Positions 10,008 to 23,683 of a stretch of 64,000 nucleotides of DNA are shown here, piece by piece. The stretch comes from Nemophila menziesii. Taxonomy: Eukaryota; Streptophyta; Magnoliopsida; Boraginales; Hydrophyllaceae. A model generated the notes under the pieces. That model saw only the letters and a program-made list of their open reading frames with translations. It searched no databases and was not told the origin of the DNA. The position numbers and the translations under genes were made by a program. The first letter of the stretch is position 1, and each line of letters starts with the position of its first letter. The stretch lies in the NCBI GenBank assembly GCA_029959085.1, contig JARWIR010000011.1:5147840-5211839 (forward strand), read 5' to 3'.

Positions 10008-11073
10008 CTAATTGGACTCTATTTTAATAATAAGAGAATCTGCTTCTTTGCTTTTGTATTTTCTCTTACCCACTTTCACATGGACTAGAATGTAAATACT
10101 TTTCCATATATGATCTTCACATAGGAAATTCCCACCATGTTACCTTTCATTTATCTCCCACTATACTATACACGGTATATATAAGTAGTAATAAATGTCC
10201 CCACAATATCAACAACTTCTACACAATGAATTAAATTAATTATATTAATCAATTCTTCCAAGTATTCAGGATTAACCTTAACATTACACCTCTCAAGCAT
10301 CTTCAATAAAATTCGCTTTGTGAAAGAGCAGCTTATAAATAAGTGATTAACTTCTTCTATATTAGCATTGCAGAAACATAAGAGTGGGTTAACTTGCATT
10401 TCCGAACTGAGCATCCTAACTTTGGTAGATAATCTGTCTTGAAAGCATAACCAAGCACCAAATGCATACCTCGGTATACAAGACTTTGTCCATACTAGTT
10501 TCCACCACTTTACTTCACTCTTCTCAACTGCAATTTTCTCAAGGGTTTTCTTGAAGGAGAAACCACTTATATTACTCTCCTTCCATATAATAATATCATC
10601 CCCACTAGAAATTTAAATATTACAGATACGAGGGAGTAATTTGCCCACAATAGGAGGCAATTTCCATCTATTACCCCCATAGAATGAAGAAATAGTTTTA
10701 TTACAGTTAATGTCATCGCTACTAAGATCAATTCCTAAGAATTCTTGTGAATTTTTTCCACGTAGCCATTTATCCCAAATTAAGAATGTATTCTTACCAT
10801 TCCTTATAACATGAGTAATAAAGTAATAAGCTAGGTACATGATCTTCAAAATCTGATTCCATATCCATGTGTAAGCTAGTTTTATATTCAAGCTCTAGAT
10901 ACACCTGCCTTTAATGATATTATGATGAACCCACAAATTTACAAATTGTGTTTTTGTGAGTATATTCTCCAGAAAGTAGCTAAGAGACTGACTTTTTTTA
11001 TATCTTCAATAATTGGAATACCACAAGACCTCCTTGTACTTTACTAGAGCAAATATTCACTCTTTTTTGTTTT
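10008..11073 (-). pseudogene. LINE reverse transcriptase 3' remnant (U3)
   Basis: Copy with two private or semi-private nonsense changes: a Lys codon in 'NIKIS' is TAA near 10615, and the Trp of 'RCIWS' is TAG near 10894, the latter shared with U4 and U7. Ala is changed to Gly in the 'FAAWLCF' motif. The zinc-cluster part, 10166-10414, remains readable. Confidence 0.85.
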
Positions 11074-12218
11074 ACTAATTTATGTTTGAATTTATTTATA
11101 TAAAAAAAAAATAGTTAATTAATTAAACATTTTGCTAATTTGGTTTGACTTGAATATTTTTATAAATAACAGTGTATTATGAGGTGAATGATAAGATTGC
11201 TGGTCATGATTTTACAAATATCAGGTATATATACTTAAAGTATGAAATTCTTTGATATCTTTTTAATGTGTCGTCGTGCCTCTTTCTTGTTTTGGTTATT
11301 TAAAGTACCAGTAGCTTTAAAATCCAAGTAACTTAATACTAAATGCATACCAATTAATTATATAATTATGATAAATCTAAATATACTACTTTTCACCATT
11401 AACATAAATAGAATTTGGAAAATTTAAATATACTTTTACCCTAATCCTATATGAATTATAACTTAGTCCTATAAAAATAAGACGTGATAATTTTTATTCC
11501 TGAAAAATAATAAACTAAATATACAATAATGGATGGAGATTTTGGTGATATAAATAAGATGGTTATTTGGAATTCTAATAATTATAAGGTTAATATTTTT
11601 TAAGATATAAGGATTATATACCATATTTATTAATATATTATACATTTATGTTCTTAAGATTAATACGGATGGTATATTATAAACTTTATTAACCTTGCCT
11701 CTTAATTTAAAAAGATATTCTGCATCTTTCAAATTAATATAATAAATGAGTATTTCTATTATTTTTATTATGTCTTGAATATGAAAATGATCTATGTGAA
11801 CTAAAAACTCGATTAACTAAGTACGTGGTTTAAAATTCTATGTTTTAGAATTATAGGTGAAATTTAGATTTTATAATGATATAATATTTCATACAACAAG
11901 TTTATTAAAATTAATAAATTCAAAAAGTAGATAACAAAATTAAGAAACTGTAGTGGTTAAAAACATGATTTAATGCATTTAATAAATAATGAATTACATG
12001 GGATGCATTTCGCTCGATCTTAATTGCACTCAAACAAGCCTCGCAAAGCTCCGTATAACAACATTCATCCAGGAACCACCAACCATCTATTCAACATATA
12101 CATATTTAGTCAAAACAGTTTATATAATGGAAAAAACTTAAAAAGTATTCATAAACAAATCTTACTAATTGAATCGATTGTGAGTCGGCACTTAGTTGGA
12201 TTTTGATACTCGTATAAT

Positions 12219-13496
12219 TATGTATCAATATGCATTTATCCCTTTTCATAAATGAGTAATTCTATATATCACTCATTTCATACAACCCTCATACCTCCTC
12301 TTTTACGTGGTGTGATTTGATTGCAAATTATTTAATTTCCAATCAAAGCACGCCATATAAGGAGGTAGTATAATAACTTATTCTTAAAAAATCAAGAAAT
12401 ATATACGAGCAACATTAAATCTTATACGAGGATAAGAAATAAATATAAAATAAAATGCTTATTTTATGAATGGTATTAACTAAAAATATTTAACAATTAT
12501 ACAAGTAAACAAGAAACTCATTAACTTCAGTTATCCATATAAACAAACATATAATAATAGAAATTGTACCTATAAAAGAGATTTAAACAACAAGGTATTA
12601 AGATAGATGCGAGATCAAATTCATTCTAACACTTACAAAATAATTAATTTACATACTTGATAAAACTTAATCACGAAACTCGATATATACATATATTGTG
12701 ATACATATCGATATTCGTCAATTACAAACATAGATCTTTCATATAAGATGAGAATTACTAATATTCTAAGATACTTACCATCAAGATCTATTTTAAAAAT
12801 CTATTACCTAACTCAAAAAAGATAAAAAAAAATATAGGGATAGAAAAATAAAATAATTTTTTTATTTTATTGCATACCAATAATTTTATTTTATCTTTCT
12901 CGAGTTATGTAATAGATTTTAAAAATAGATCTTAATGGTATGTATCTTAGAGTATTAGTAATTCTCATCATATATGAAATATTTATGGTTGTAATTGAGT
13001 AATTTCTATGTGTATCAACATATATGTATATATCAAGTTTCGTGATTAAGTTTTATCCATTGTGTAACTTAATTATTTTGTAAGTGTTTGATTGAATTTG
13101 ATCTCGCTTCTATCGTAATACCTTTTTTTTAATTTTCTTTATTGGTATATTTTCTATTATTATATGTATGTTTATATGCATAAATGAATTTAATGAGTTT
13201 CTTGTTTACTTGTATAATTGTTGAATATTGTTTGTTAATATGATTCATAAAATAAGCATTTTATTTTATATTAATTTTTTTATCTTCGTATAAGATTTAA
13301 TGTTGCTCATATATATTATATAATCTATAAATAAGAATGCAATATACCACCCCTTATGTGGTGTGGTTTGATTTGAAATGAAATAATTTTCAGTCAAATC
13401 ACAACATGTAAAATGGGGTGGTGTAAGGGTTGTACGAAATGAGTAATATATAGAATTACTTATTTATAAAAAGATAAAAATACATATTGATACATA
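12219..13496. repeat. Long inverted repeat, foldback-like element (U3), 1278 bp
   Basis: Arms meet near 12857. It keeps 'gtttgatttgaaatg' in the right hairpin and 'gaatattgtttgtt' as in U1, where most later copies have 'gtttaatttg' and 'gaatatgtttgtt'. The left arm reads 'gtataataactta' where others have 'gtataaaaaatta'. Confidence 0.92.
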
Positions 13497-13773
13497 AGTA
13501 ACTTCATAATTAAGTTTAAAACTACTTATTATTTAAAATTGTCAACACAAAATTGAGGCCATCTTTTAAACATTTGCAAAACCAACAACAATCTATCAAA
13601 TATGATGTAAATAAAAGATTAACGCTATCTTTTGATATATCTATGATTAGAGAGACTAAATATAAAATCAAAGTTAAAATCCAACCAAATAGATATTAAT
13701 CATCATCAATCGTAAAACAAAATACATATGCTTCTAAATAATATTGACAAACTATATTTCAATCAAATAATTT

Positions 13774-13962
13774 TTAGTAAATTACATTGAGCATTAAGAG
13801 AAATTGAATTGTAACGGCTTGGAAGGGAAGCCAAAGAAGAAATGAAAAAGCGCAATCAACTAGAAAGAAAAATTGGATTTGGAAATCAAATTTGAATGGT
13901 TTCGAATGAAAAAGAAAGAGAAGGAAAGAAACCATTAATTTAAATAGTTTCTTTGCTATCAT
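13774..13962 (-). other. Hydrophobic 62-codon minus-strand frame, doubtful
   Basis: ATG-initiated frame with basic residues near the start ('MIAKKLFKL') and two hydrophobic stretches, about residues 8-20 and 29-58. It ends in TAA. Equivalent frames lie at 3565, 18878, 23961, 34124, 39219, 44314, 49409, 54479 and 59545. It is broken at the end of U2 (7-base deletion near 8747) and U6 (one-base deletion near 29161). A/T-rich DNA often yields such Phe/Leu/Ile-rich frames by chance, and a weak TATA-like 'tatttatat' upstream is not convincing in this composition. No family recognised. Confidence 0.2.
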
Positions 13963-15116
13963 TTAACATAGATATAAATAATGCAGCTGAACAATAAAAG
14001 TTTGAATTTTATTTACAAAATATTTTACTCTTATTATATTTTTTTTGATTATTTTTTAACGGTTTTGAGATTATTATCAAACATGTATTACACAGAAGAA
14101 GAAGACTATGGATCCCAAAATTTAATCGGGATGTTATTTTGCATGGTTGAAACACACATGACAAGAGCTACAAAAAATACAATTTTACAACCTCGACCAT
14201 TTAAATCAATCAAAAATTTACTGTAACTTAATTACTATTAATGAATACTACATTGACTTAGATAGGGGGTTCTTTGCACGGATCAAAGTTTGATGAATCA
14301 AATGATGGATACATAATAAACAATATTTATTATTCACATAATTGAGAAAGAATTGAAAAACGTACCTAGGATGACTTCAATAGGCTTTGTAGGAACGATC
14401 TTAATCTAAAAAATTTACAAACAAAAAATAAGAAGTGACAAAACATACACAATTATATATAAAACAAGACATGGGTACCTTAGAAATGTTAGGTTGCCTT
14501 GGGAAGTGTCTCCTATATCAATTGTTTATGGACTATAAAAAGATGAGCTCGGGTTTAAAATTAAACCTTAATTTGGGTTCTTCTATGGTGGAGAATGGTC
14601 TTGTGCAGCCTTGGTGGAAAGGTGAGTGTGAAGATGGTCGAGAATAGTCATTTGCGGCGGTGGCTGTAAGTGAAAAGAGATGAGATTAGGTTAAAAAATA
14701 ATCTTTAATTTGGGTTCTTTTTGTTTTTGCGTGTCTTATGGTGATGGAATTATTTTTCATTTTTTTTTATAATGGAATAATGGATTTGCTAATCAGTTTT
14801 TTGTTTGATGTTTGGGTATTAAATATATATATTTTTTAAAATTAAAATATAATTAATTAATGAAAAGAGGGGTCAGAAATAATCTTGGCCATCACTTATG
14901 TTGGGGTCAGAATCAATTCTAGCCACCACTGAGAAAGTTTTTTTATCAATAAATTAAAATTTTACTAAAATAAGCTCAACCTCCAATGTCATTACAACTT
15001 TCACCTACTAGTGCCGAGCAAATATAAATCGACCTACTTTAACTATTACATAATAAGCCTACTACAATTTTAATCAAAACTAAAGAAAGAAACTCTAGAC
15101 TATTAGGCCCAATAAG

Positions 15117-16177
15117 CTAATTGGACTCTATTTTAATAATAAGAGAATCTGCTTCTTTGCTTTTGTATTTTCTCTTACCCACTTTCACATGGACTAGAAT
15201 GTAAATACTTTTCCATATATGATCTTCACATAGGAAATTCCCACCATGTTACCTTTCATTTATCTCCCACTATACACAGTATATATAAGTAGTAATAAAT
15301 GTCCCCACAATATCAACAACTTCTACACAATGATTTAAATTAATTATATTAATCAATTCTTCCAAGTATTCAGGATTAACCTTAACATTACACCTCTCAA
15401 GCATCTTCAATAAAATTCGCTTTGTGAAAGAGCAGCTTATAAATAAGTGATTAACTTCTTCTATATTAGCATTGCAGAAACATAAGAGTGGGTTAACTTG
15501 CATTTCCGAACTGAGCATCCTAGCTTTGGTAGATAATCTGTCTTGAAAGCATAACCAAGCAGCAAATGCATACCTCGGTATACAAGACTTTGTCCATACT
15601 AGTTTCCACCACTTTACTTCACTCTTCTCAATTGCAATTTTCTCAAGGGTTTTCTTGAAGGATAAACCACTTATATTACTCTCCTTCCATATAATAATAT
15701 CATCCCCACTAGAAATTTTAATATTACACATATGAGGGAGTAATTTGCCCACAATAGGAGGCAATTTCCATCTATTACCCCCATAGAATGAAGAAATAGT
15801 TTTATAACAGTTAATGTCATCGCTACTAAGATCAATTCCTAAGAATTCTTGTGATTTTTTTCCACATAGCCATTTATCCCAAATTAAGAATGTATTCTTA
15901 CCATTCCTTATAACATGAGTAATAAAGTAATAAGCTAGGTACCTGATCTTCAAAATCTGATTCCGTATCCATGTGTGAGCTAGTTTTATATTCAAGTTCT
16001 AGATACACCTGCCTTTAATGATATTATGATGAACCCACAAATTTACAAATTGTGTTTTTGTGAGTATATTCTCCAGAAAGTAGCTAAGAGACTGACTTTA
16101 TTTATATCTTCAATAATTGGAATACCACAAGACCTCCTTGTACTTTACTAGAGCAAATATTCACTCTTTTTTGTTTT
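15117..16177 (-). pseudogene. LINE reverse transcriptase 3' remnant (U4)
   Basis: Open from 15995 down to 15270 (241 codons) but interrupted upstream by the Trp-to-TAG change in 'RCIWS' near 15998-16000. Variants shared with U7 include CGKKSQ, an added Met in 'HMCNIK' and Leu in 'SGLSFKK'. The CFC...H...C zinc cluster is intact. Confidence 0.86.
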
Positions 16178-17322
16178 ACTAATTTATGTTTGAATTTATT
16201 TCTATCAACAAAAAATAGTTAATTAATTAAACATTTAGATAATTTGGTTTGACTTGAATATTTTTATAAATAACAGTGTATTATGAGGTGAATGATAAGA
16301 TTGCTGGTCATGATTTTACAAATATCAGGTATATATACTTAAAGTATGAAATTCTTTGATATCTTTTTATTGTGTCGTCGTGCCTCTTTCTTGTTTTGGT
16401 TATTTAAAGTACCAGTAGATTTAAAATCCAAGTAACTTAATACTAAATGCATACCAATTAATTATATAATTATGATAAATCTAAATATACTACTTTTCAC
16501 CATTAACATAAATAGAATTTGGAAAATTTAAATATATTTTTACCCTAATCCTATATGAATTATAACTTAGTCCTATAAAAATAAGACGTAATAATTTTTA
16601 TTCCTGAAAAATAAAAAACTAAATATATAATTATGGATGGAGATTTTTGTGATATAAATAAGATGGTTATTTGGAATTCTAATAATTATAAAGTTAATAT
16701 TTTTTAAGATATAGGGATTATATACCATATTTATTAATATATTATACATTTATGTTCTTAAGATTAATATGGATGGTATATTATTAACTTTAGTAACCCT
16801 GACTCTTAATTTAAAAAGATATTCTGCATCTTTCAAATTAATATAATAAATGAGTATTTCTATTATTTTTATTATGTCTTGAATATGAAAATGATCTATG
16901 TGAACTAAAAACACGATTAACTAAGTACGTGGTTTAAAACTCTATGTTTTAGAATTATAGCTGAAATTTAGATTTTATAATGATATAATATTCCATACAA
17001 CAAGTTTAGTAAAACTATTAAATTCAAAAAGTAGATAACAAAATTAAGAAACTGTAGTGGTTGAAAACATGATTTAATGCATTTAATAAATAATGAATTA
17101 CATGGGATGCATTTCGCTCGATCTTAATTGCACCCAAACAAGCCTCGCAAAGCTCCGTATAACAACATTCATCCAGGAGCCACCAACCATCTATTCAACA
17201 TATACATATTTAGTCAAAACAGTTTATATAATGGAAAAAACTTAAAAAGTATTCATAAACAAATCTTACTAATTGAATCGATTGTGAGTCGGCACTTATT
17301 TGGATTTTGATACTCGTATAAT

Positions 17323-18600
17323 TATGTATCAATATGCATTTTTCCCTTTTCATAAATGAGTAATTCTATATATCACTCATTTCATACAACCCTCATACCT
17401 CCTCTTTTACGTGGTGTGATTTGATTGCAAATTATTTAATTTCCAATCAAAACACGCCATATAAGGAGGTAGTATAAAAAATTATTCTTAAAAAATCAAG
17501 AAATATATACGAGCAACATTAAATCTTATACGAGGATAAGAAATAAATATAAAATAAAATGCTTATTTTATGAATCGTATTAACAAAAAATATTTAACAA
17601 TCATACAAGTAAACAAGAATCTCATTAACTTCAGTTATCCATATAAACAAACATATAATAATAGAAATTGCACCTATAAAAGAGATTTAAACAACAAGTT
17701 ATTAAGATAGATGCGAGATCAAATTCATTCTAACACTTACAAAATAATTAAGTTACATACTGGATAAAACTTAATCACGAAACTTGATATATACATATAT
17801 TGTGATACATATCGATATTCGTCAATTACAAACATAGATCTTTCATATAAGATGAGAATTACTAATACTCTAAGATACTTACCATCAAGATCTATTTTAA
17901 AAATCTATTACATAACTCAAAAAAGATAAAAAAAATTATAGGGATAAAAAAATAAAATAATTTTTTTATTTTATTGCATACCAATAATTTTATTTTATCT
18001 TTTTCGAGTTATGTAATAGATTTTAAAAATAGATCTTGATGGTATGTATCTTAGAATATTAGTAATTCTCATCATATATGAAATATTTATGGTTGTAATT
18101 GAGTAATTTCGATGTGTATCAACATATATGTATATCTCAAGTTTCGTGATTAAGTTTTATCCATTGTGTAACTTAATTATTTTCTAAGTGTTTGATTGAA
18201 TTTGATCTCGCTTCTATCGTAATACCTTTTTTTTTAATTTTCTTTATTGGTATATTTTCTATTATTATATGTATGTTTATATGCATAAATGAATTTAATG
18301 AGTTTCTTGTTTACTTGTATAGTTGTTGAATATGTTTGTTAATATGATTCATAAAATAAGCATTTTATTTTATATTAATTTTTTTATCTTCATATAAGAT
18401 TTAATGTTGCTCATATATATCATATAATCTATAAATAAGAATGCAATATACCACCCCTTATGTGGTGTGGTTTAATTTGAAATGAAATAATTTTCAGTCA
18501 AATCACGCCACGTAAAATGGGGTGGTGTAAGGGTTGTACGAAATGAGTAATATATAGAATTACTTATTTATAAAAAGATAAAAATACATATTGATACATA
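17323..18600. repeat. Long inverted repeat, foldback-like element (U4), 1278 bp
   Basis: Arms meet near 17961. It has 'tttttcgagtt' in place of the usual 'tttctcgagtt' near 18001, so the CTCGAG site beside the centre is lost; this is shared with U7. The right hairpin reads 'atcacgccacgtaaaa', closer to a perfect stem than in U1. Confidence 0.92.
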
Positions 18601-20213
18601 AGTAACTTCATAATTAAGTTTAAAACTACTTATTATTTAAAATTGTCAACACAAAATTGAGGCCATCTTTTAAACATTTGCAAAACCAACAACAATCTAT
18701 CAAATATGATGTAAATAAAAGATTAAGGCTATCTTTTGATATATCTATGATTAGAGAGACTAAATATTAAATCAAAGTTAAAATCCAACCAAATAGATAT
18801 TCATCATCATCAATCGTAAAATAAAATACATATGCTTCTAAATAATATTGACAAACTATATATCTATCAAATAATTTTTAGTAAATTACATTGAGCATTA
18901 AGAGAAATTGAATTGTAACGGCTTGGAAGGGAAGCCAAAGAAGAAATGAAAAAGCGCAATCAACTAGAAAGAGAAATTGGATTTGGGAATTAAATTTGAA
19001 TGGTTTCGAATGAAAAATAAAGAGAAGGAAAGAAACCATTAATTTAAATAGTTTCTTTGCGATCATTTAACATAGATATAAATAATGCAACTGAACAATA
19101 AAAGTTTGAATTTTTTTTACAAAATATTCTACTCTTATTATATTTTTTTTGATTATTTTTTAACGGTTTTGAGATTATTATCAAACATGTACTACATAGA
19201 AGAAGAAGACTATGGATCCGAAAATTTAATCTGGATGTTATTTTGCATTGTTGAAACACACATGACAAGAGCTACAAAAAATACAATTTTACAAACTCGA
19301 CCATTTAAATCAATCAAAAATTTACTCTAACTTAATTACTATTAATGAATACTACATTGACTTAGATAGGGAGTTCTTTGCACGGATCAAATTTTTATGA
19401 ATCAAATGATGGATACATAATAAACAATATTTATTATTCACATAATTGAGCAAGAAAAACGTACCTAGGATTACTTCAATAGGCTTTGTAGGAACTATAT
19501 TAATCTAAAAATTTTACAAACAAAAAATAAGAAGTGACAAAACATACACAATCATATATAAAACAAGACATGGGTACCTTAGAAAGGGTAGGCTGCCTTG
19601 GGAAGTGTCTCCTAAATCAATTGTTTATGGACTGTAAAAAGATGAGCTCGGGTTTAAAATTAAACCTTAATTTGGGTTCTTCTATGGTGGAGAATGGTCT
19701 TGTGCAGGCTTGGTGGAAAGGTGAGTGTGAAGATGGTCGAGAATAGTCATTGGCGGCGGTGGCTGTAAGTGAAAAGAGATGAGATTAGGTTAAAAATAAA
19801 CTTTAATTTGGGTTCTTTTTGTTTTTGCGTGTCTTATGGTGATGGAATTATTTTTCCTTTTTTTATAATGGAATAATGGATTTGCTAATCAGTATTTTGT
19901 TTGATGTTTGGGTATTAAATATATATATGTTTTAAAATTAAAATATAATTAATTAATGAAAAGTGGGGTCAGAAATAATCTTTGCCATCACTTATGTTGG
20001 GGTCAGAATCAATTCTAGCCACCACTGGAGAATGTTTTTTTATCAATAAATTAAACTTTTACTAAAATAAGCTCAACCTCCAATGTCATTACAACTTTCA
20101 CCTACTAGTGCCGAGCAAATATAAATCGACCTACTTTAACTATTACATAATAAGCCTATTACAATTTTAATCAAAACTAAAGAAAGAAACTCTAGACTAT
20201 TAGGCCCAATAAG

Positions 20214-21274
20214 CTAATTGGACTCTATTTTAATAATAAGAGAATCAGCTTCTTTGCTTTTGTATTTTCTCTTACCCACTTTCACATAGACTAGAATGTA
20301 AATACTTTTCCATATATGATCTTCACATAGGAAATTCCCACCATGTTACCTTTCATTTATCTCCCACTATACACAGTATATATAAGTAGTAATAAATGTC
20401 CCCACAATATCAACAACTTCTACACAATGAATTAAATTAATTATATTAATCAATTCTTCCAAGTATTCAGGATTAACCTTAACATTACACCTCTCAAGCA
20501 TCTTCAATAAAATTCGCTTTGTGAAAGAGCAGCTTATAAATAAGTGATTAACTTCTTCTATATTAGCATTGCAGAAACATAAGAGTGGGTTAACTTGCAT
20601 TTCCGAACTGAGCATCCTAGCTTTGGTAGATAATCTGTCTTGAAAGCATAACCAAGCAGCAAATGCATACCTCTGTATACAAGACTTTGTCCATACTAGT
20701 TTCCACCACTTTACTTCACTCTTCTCAACTGCAATTTTCTCAAGGGTTTTCTTGAAGGAGAAACCACTTATATTACTCTCCTTCCATATAATAATATCAT
20801 CGCCACTAGAAATTTTAATATTACAGATATGAGGGAGTAATTTGCCCACAATAGGAGGCAATTTCCATCTATTACCCCCATAATACGAAGAAATAGTTTT
20901 ATTACAGTTAATGTCATCGCTACTAAGATCAATTCTTAAGAATTCTTGTGAATTTTTTCCACCTAGCCATTTATCCCAAATTAAGAATGTATTCTTACCA
21001 TTCCTTATAACATGAGTAATAAAGTAATAAGCTAGGTACCTGATCTTCAAAATCTGATTCCATATCCATGTCAGAGCTAGTTTTATATTCAAGCTCCAGA
21101 TACACCTGCCTTTAATGATATTATGATGAACCCACAAATTTACAAATTCTGTTTTTGTGAGTATATTCTCCAGAAAGTAGCTAAGAGACTGACTTTATTT
21201 ATATCTTCAATAATTGGAATACCACAAGACCTCCTTCTACTTTACTAGAGCAAATATTCACTCTTTTTTGTTTT
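20214..21274 (-). pseudogene. LINE (L1-like, plant zf-RVT type) reverse transcriptase C-terminal remnant (U5, best-preserved type)
   Basis: The longest open part, 21137 to 20367, encodes about 256 residues. By eye it has the order known for the end of plant LINE ORF2 proteins: 'NTFLIWDKW' (residues 49-57), 'SGDDIIIWKESNISGFSFKK' (111-130), 'KWWKLVW' (143-149), 'FAAWLCFQDRLSTKARM' (159-175), then Cys187, Cys189, His198 and Cys203 as likely zinc ligands of zf-RVT. No ATG begins this frame; it opens at TTG. Upstream, another frame continues the homology ('IPIIEDIN', 'FWRIYSQKHNL') and joins the main frame across an extra 8 bases near 21138-21148. A 2-base shift lies near 21221-21232, before 'KVQGGL'. 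Downstream, similarity-like sequence continues past the TAG to 20214, with a second stop at 20346-20348. The catalytic reverse transcriptase core and endonuclease are missing: a 5'-truncated dead LINE. Family assignment is from motif recognition, without a search. Confidence 0.88.
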
Positions 21275-22407
21275 AATAATTTATGTTTGAATTTATTTAT
21301 ATCTACAAAAAATAGTTAATTAATTAAACATTTTGCTAATTTGGTTTGACTTGAATATTTTTATAAATAACAGTGTATTATGAGGTGAATGATAAGATTG
21401 CTGGTCATGATTTTACAAATATCAGGTATAAATACTTAAAGTATGAAATTCTTTGATATCTTTTTATTGTGTTGTCGTGCCTCTTTCTTGTTTTGGTTAT
21501 TTAAAGTACCAGTAGCTTTAAAATCCAAGTAACTTAATACTAAATTCATACCAATTAATTATATAATTATGATAAATCTAAATATACTACTTTTCACCAT
21601 TAACATAAATAGAATTTGGAAAATTTAAATATATTTTTACCCTAATCCTATATGAATTATAACTTAGTCCTATAAAAATAAGATATTCCTGAAAAATAAA
21701 AAACTAAATATATACTAATGGATGGAGATTTTGGTGATATAAATAAGATGGTTATTTGGAATTCTAATAATTATAAAGTTAATATTTTTTAAGATATAGG
21801 GATTATATACCATATTTATTAATATATTATACATTTATGTTCTTAAGATTAATATGGATGGTATATTATTAAATTTATTAACCCTGCCTCTTAATTTAAA
21901 AAGATATTCTGCATCTTTCAAATTAATATAATAAATGAGTATTTCTATTATTTTTATTATGTCTTGAATATGAAAATGATCTATGTGAACTAAAAACACG
22001 ATTAACTAAGTACCTGGTTTAAAATTCTATGTTTTAGAATTATAGCTGAAATTTAGATTTTATAATGATATAATATTCCATACAACAAGTTTAGTAAAAC
22101 TAATAAATTCAAAAAGTAGATAACAAAATTAAGAAACTGTAGTGGTTAAAAACATGATTTAATGCATTTAATAAATAATGAATTACATGGGATGCATTTC
22201 GCTCGATCTTAATTGCACCCAAACAAGCCTCGCAAAGCTCCGTATAACAACATTCATCCAGGAACCACCAACCATCTATTCAACATATACATATTTAGTC
22301 AAAACAGTTTATATAATGGAAAAAACTTAAAAAGTATTCATAAACAAATCTTACTAATTGAATCGACTGTGAGTCGGCACTTACTTGGATTTTGATACTC
22401 GTATAAT

Positions 22408-23683
22408 TATGTATCAATATGCATTTTTCCCTTTTCATAAATGAGTAATTCTATATATCACTCATTTCATACAACCCTCATACCTCCTCTTTTACGTGGT
22501 GTGATTTGATTGCAAATTATTTAATTTCCAATCAAAGCACGCCATATAAGGAGGTGGTATAAAAAATTATTCTTAAAAAATCAAGAAATATATACGAGCA
22601 ACATTAAATCTTATACGAGGATAAAAAATAAGTATAAAATAAAATGCTTATTTTATGAATCGTATTAACTAAAAATATTTAACAACTATACAAGTAAACA
22701 AGAAACTCATTAACTTCAGTTAACCATATAAACAAACATATAATAATAGAAATTGTACCTATTAAAGAGATTTAAACAACAAGGTATTAAGATAGATGCG
22801 AGATCAAATTCATTCTAACACTTACAAAATAATTAAGTTAGATACTTGATAAAACTTAATCACGAAACTTGATATATACATATATTGTGATACATATCGA
22901 TATCTGTCAATTACAAATATAGATCTTTCATATAAGATGAGAATTACTAATACTCTAAGATACTTACCATCAAGATCTATTTTAAAAATCTATTACATAA
23001 CTCAAAAAAGAAAAAAATTAATTATAGGGAAAAAAATAAAATAATTTTTTTATTTTATTGCATACTAATAATTTTGTTTTATCTTTCTCGAGTTATGTAA
23101 TAGATTTTAAAAATAGATCTTGATGGTATGTATCTTAGAATATTAGTAATTCTCATCATATATGAAATATTTATGGTTGTAATTGAGTAATTTCGATGTG
23201 TATCAACATATATGTACATATCTAGTTTCGTGATTAAGTTTTATCCATTGTGTAACTTAATTATTTTGTAAGTGTTTGATTGAATTTGATCTCGCTTCTA
23301 TCGTAATACCTTTTTTTTAATTTTCTTTATTGGTATATTTTCTATTATTATATGCATGTTTATATGCATAAATGAATTTAACGAGTTTCTTGTTTACTTG
23401 TATAATTGTTGAATATGTTTGTTAATATGATTCATAAAATAAGCATTTTATTTTATATTAATTTTTTTATCTTCATATAAGATTTAATTTTGCTCATATA
23501 TATTATATAATCTATAAATAAGAATGCAATATACCACCCCTTATGTGGTGTGGTTTAATTTGAAATGAAATAATTTTCAGTCAAATCACACCACGTAAAA
23601 TGGGGTGGTGTAAGGGTTGTAAGAAATGAGTAATATATAGAATTACTTATGTATAAAAAGATAAAAATACATATTGATACATA
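22408..23683. repeat. Long inverted repeat, foldback-like element (U5), 1276 bp
   Basis: Arms meet near 23045. The left nested hairpin ends 'ggaggtggtat' in place of 'ggaggtagtat', shared with U11. The right arm has 'gtacatatctagtttcg', also shared with U11, in line with the 30.5-kb duplication. Confidence 0.92.

Larger units (their letters stand above)
8870..13980. repeat. Tandem array unit U3, 5111 bp (longest copy)
   Basis: Full-length copy. It has 'ctatcgatcc' near 8998 where all other inspected copies read 'ctatggatcc', so the once-per-unit GGATCC site is missing here only. One extra base in 'aaactcagacc' (near 9084) shifts the small plus-strand frame at the start of the unit. Its foldback and terminal linker are the closest match to those of U1. 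Confidence 0.97.
13981..19084. repeat. Tandem array unit U4, 5104 bp
   Basis: Full-length copy. Its start is U2-like. From the LINE remnant onward it matches U7 with shared private variants: 'tgtgatttttttccacatag' in the LINE, a Trp-to-stop change, and 'aacatttagataatttgg' in the spacer. Positions correspond at an offset of 15,246-15,248 bp. Confidence 0.97.

Noticed and set aside
19044..19268. 74-codon minus-strand frame ('MSCVFQQCKI') in U4/U5, U7-U10
   Set aside because: Shadow of the plus-strand frame over the same bases; its length changes between units with small indels, and it resembles no known protein.
20367..21137. Functional LINE reverse transcriptase
   Set aside because: Only the C-terminal part is present. 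There is no ATG, no endonuclease, no catalytic core, and upstream frameshifts are shared by the copies.
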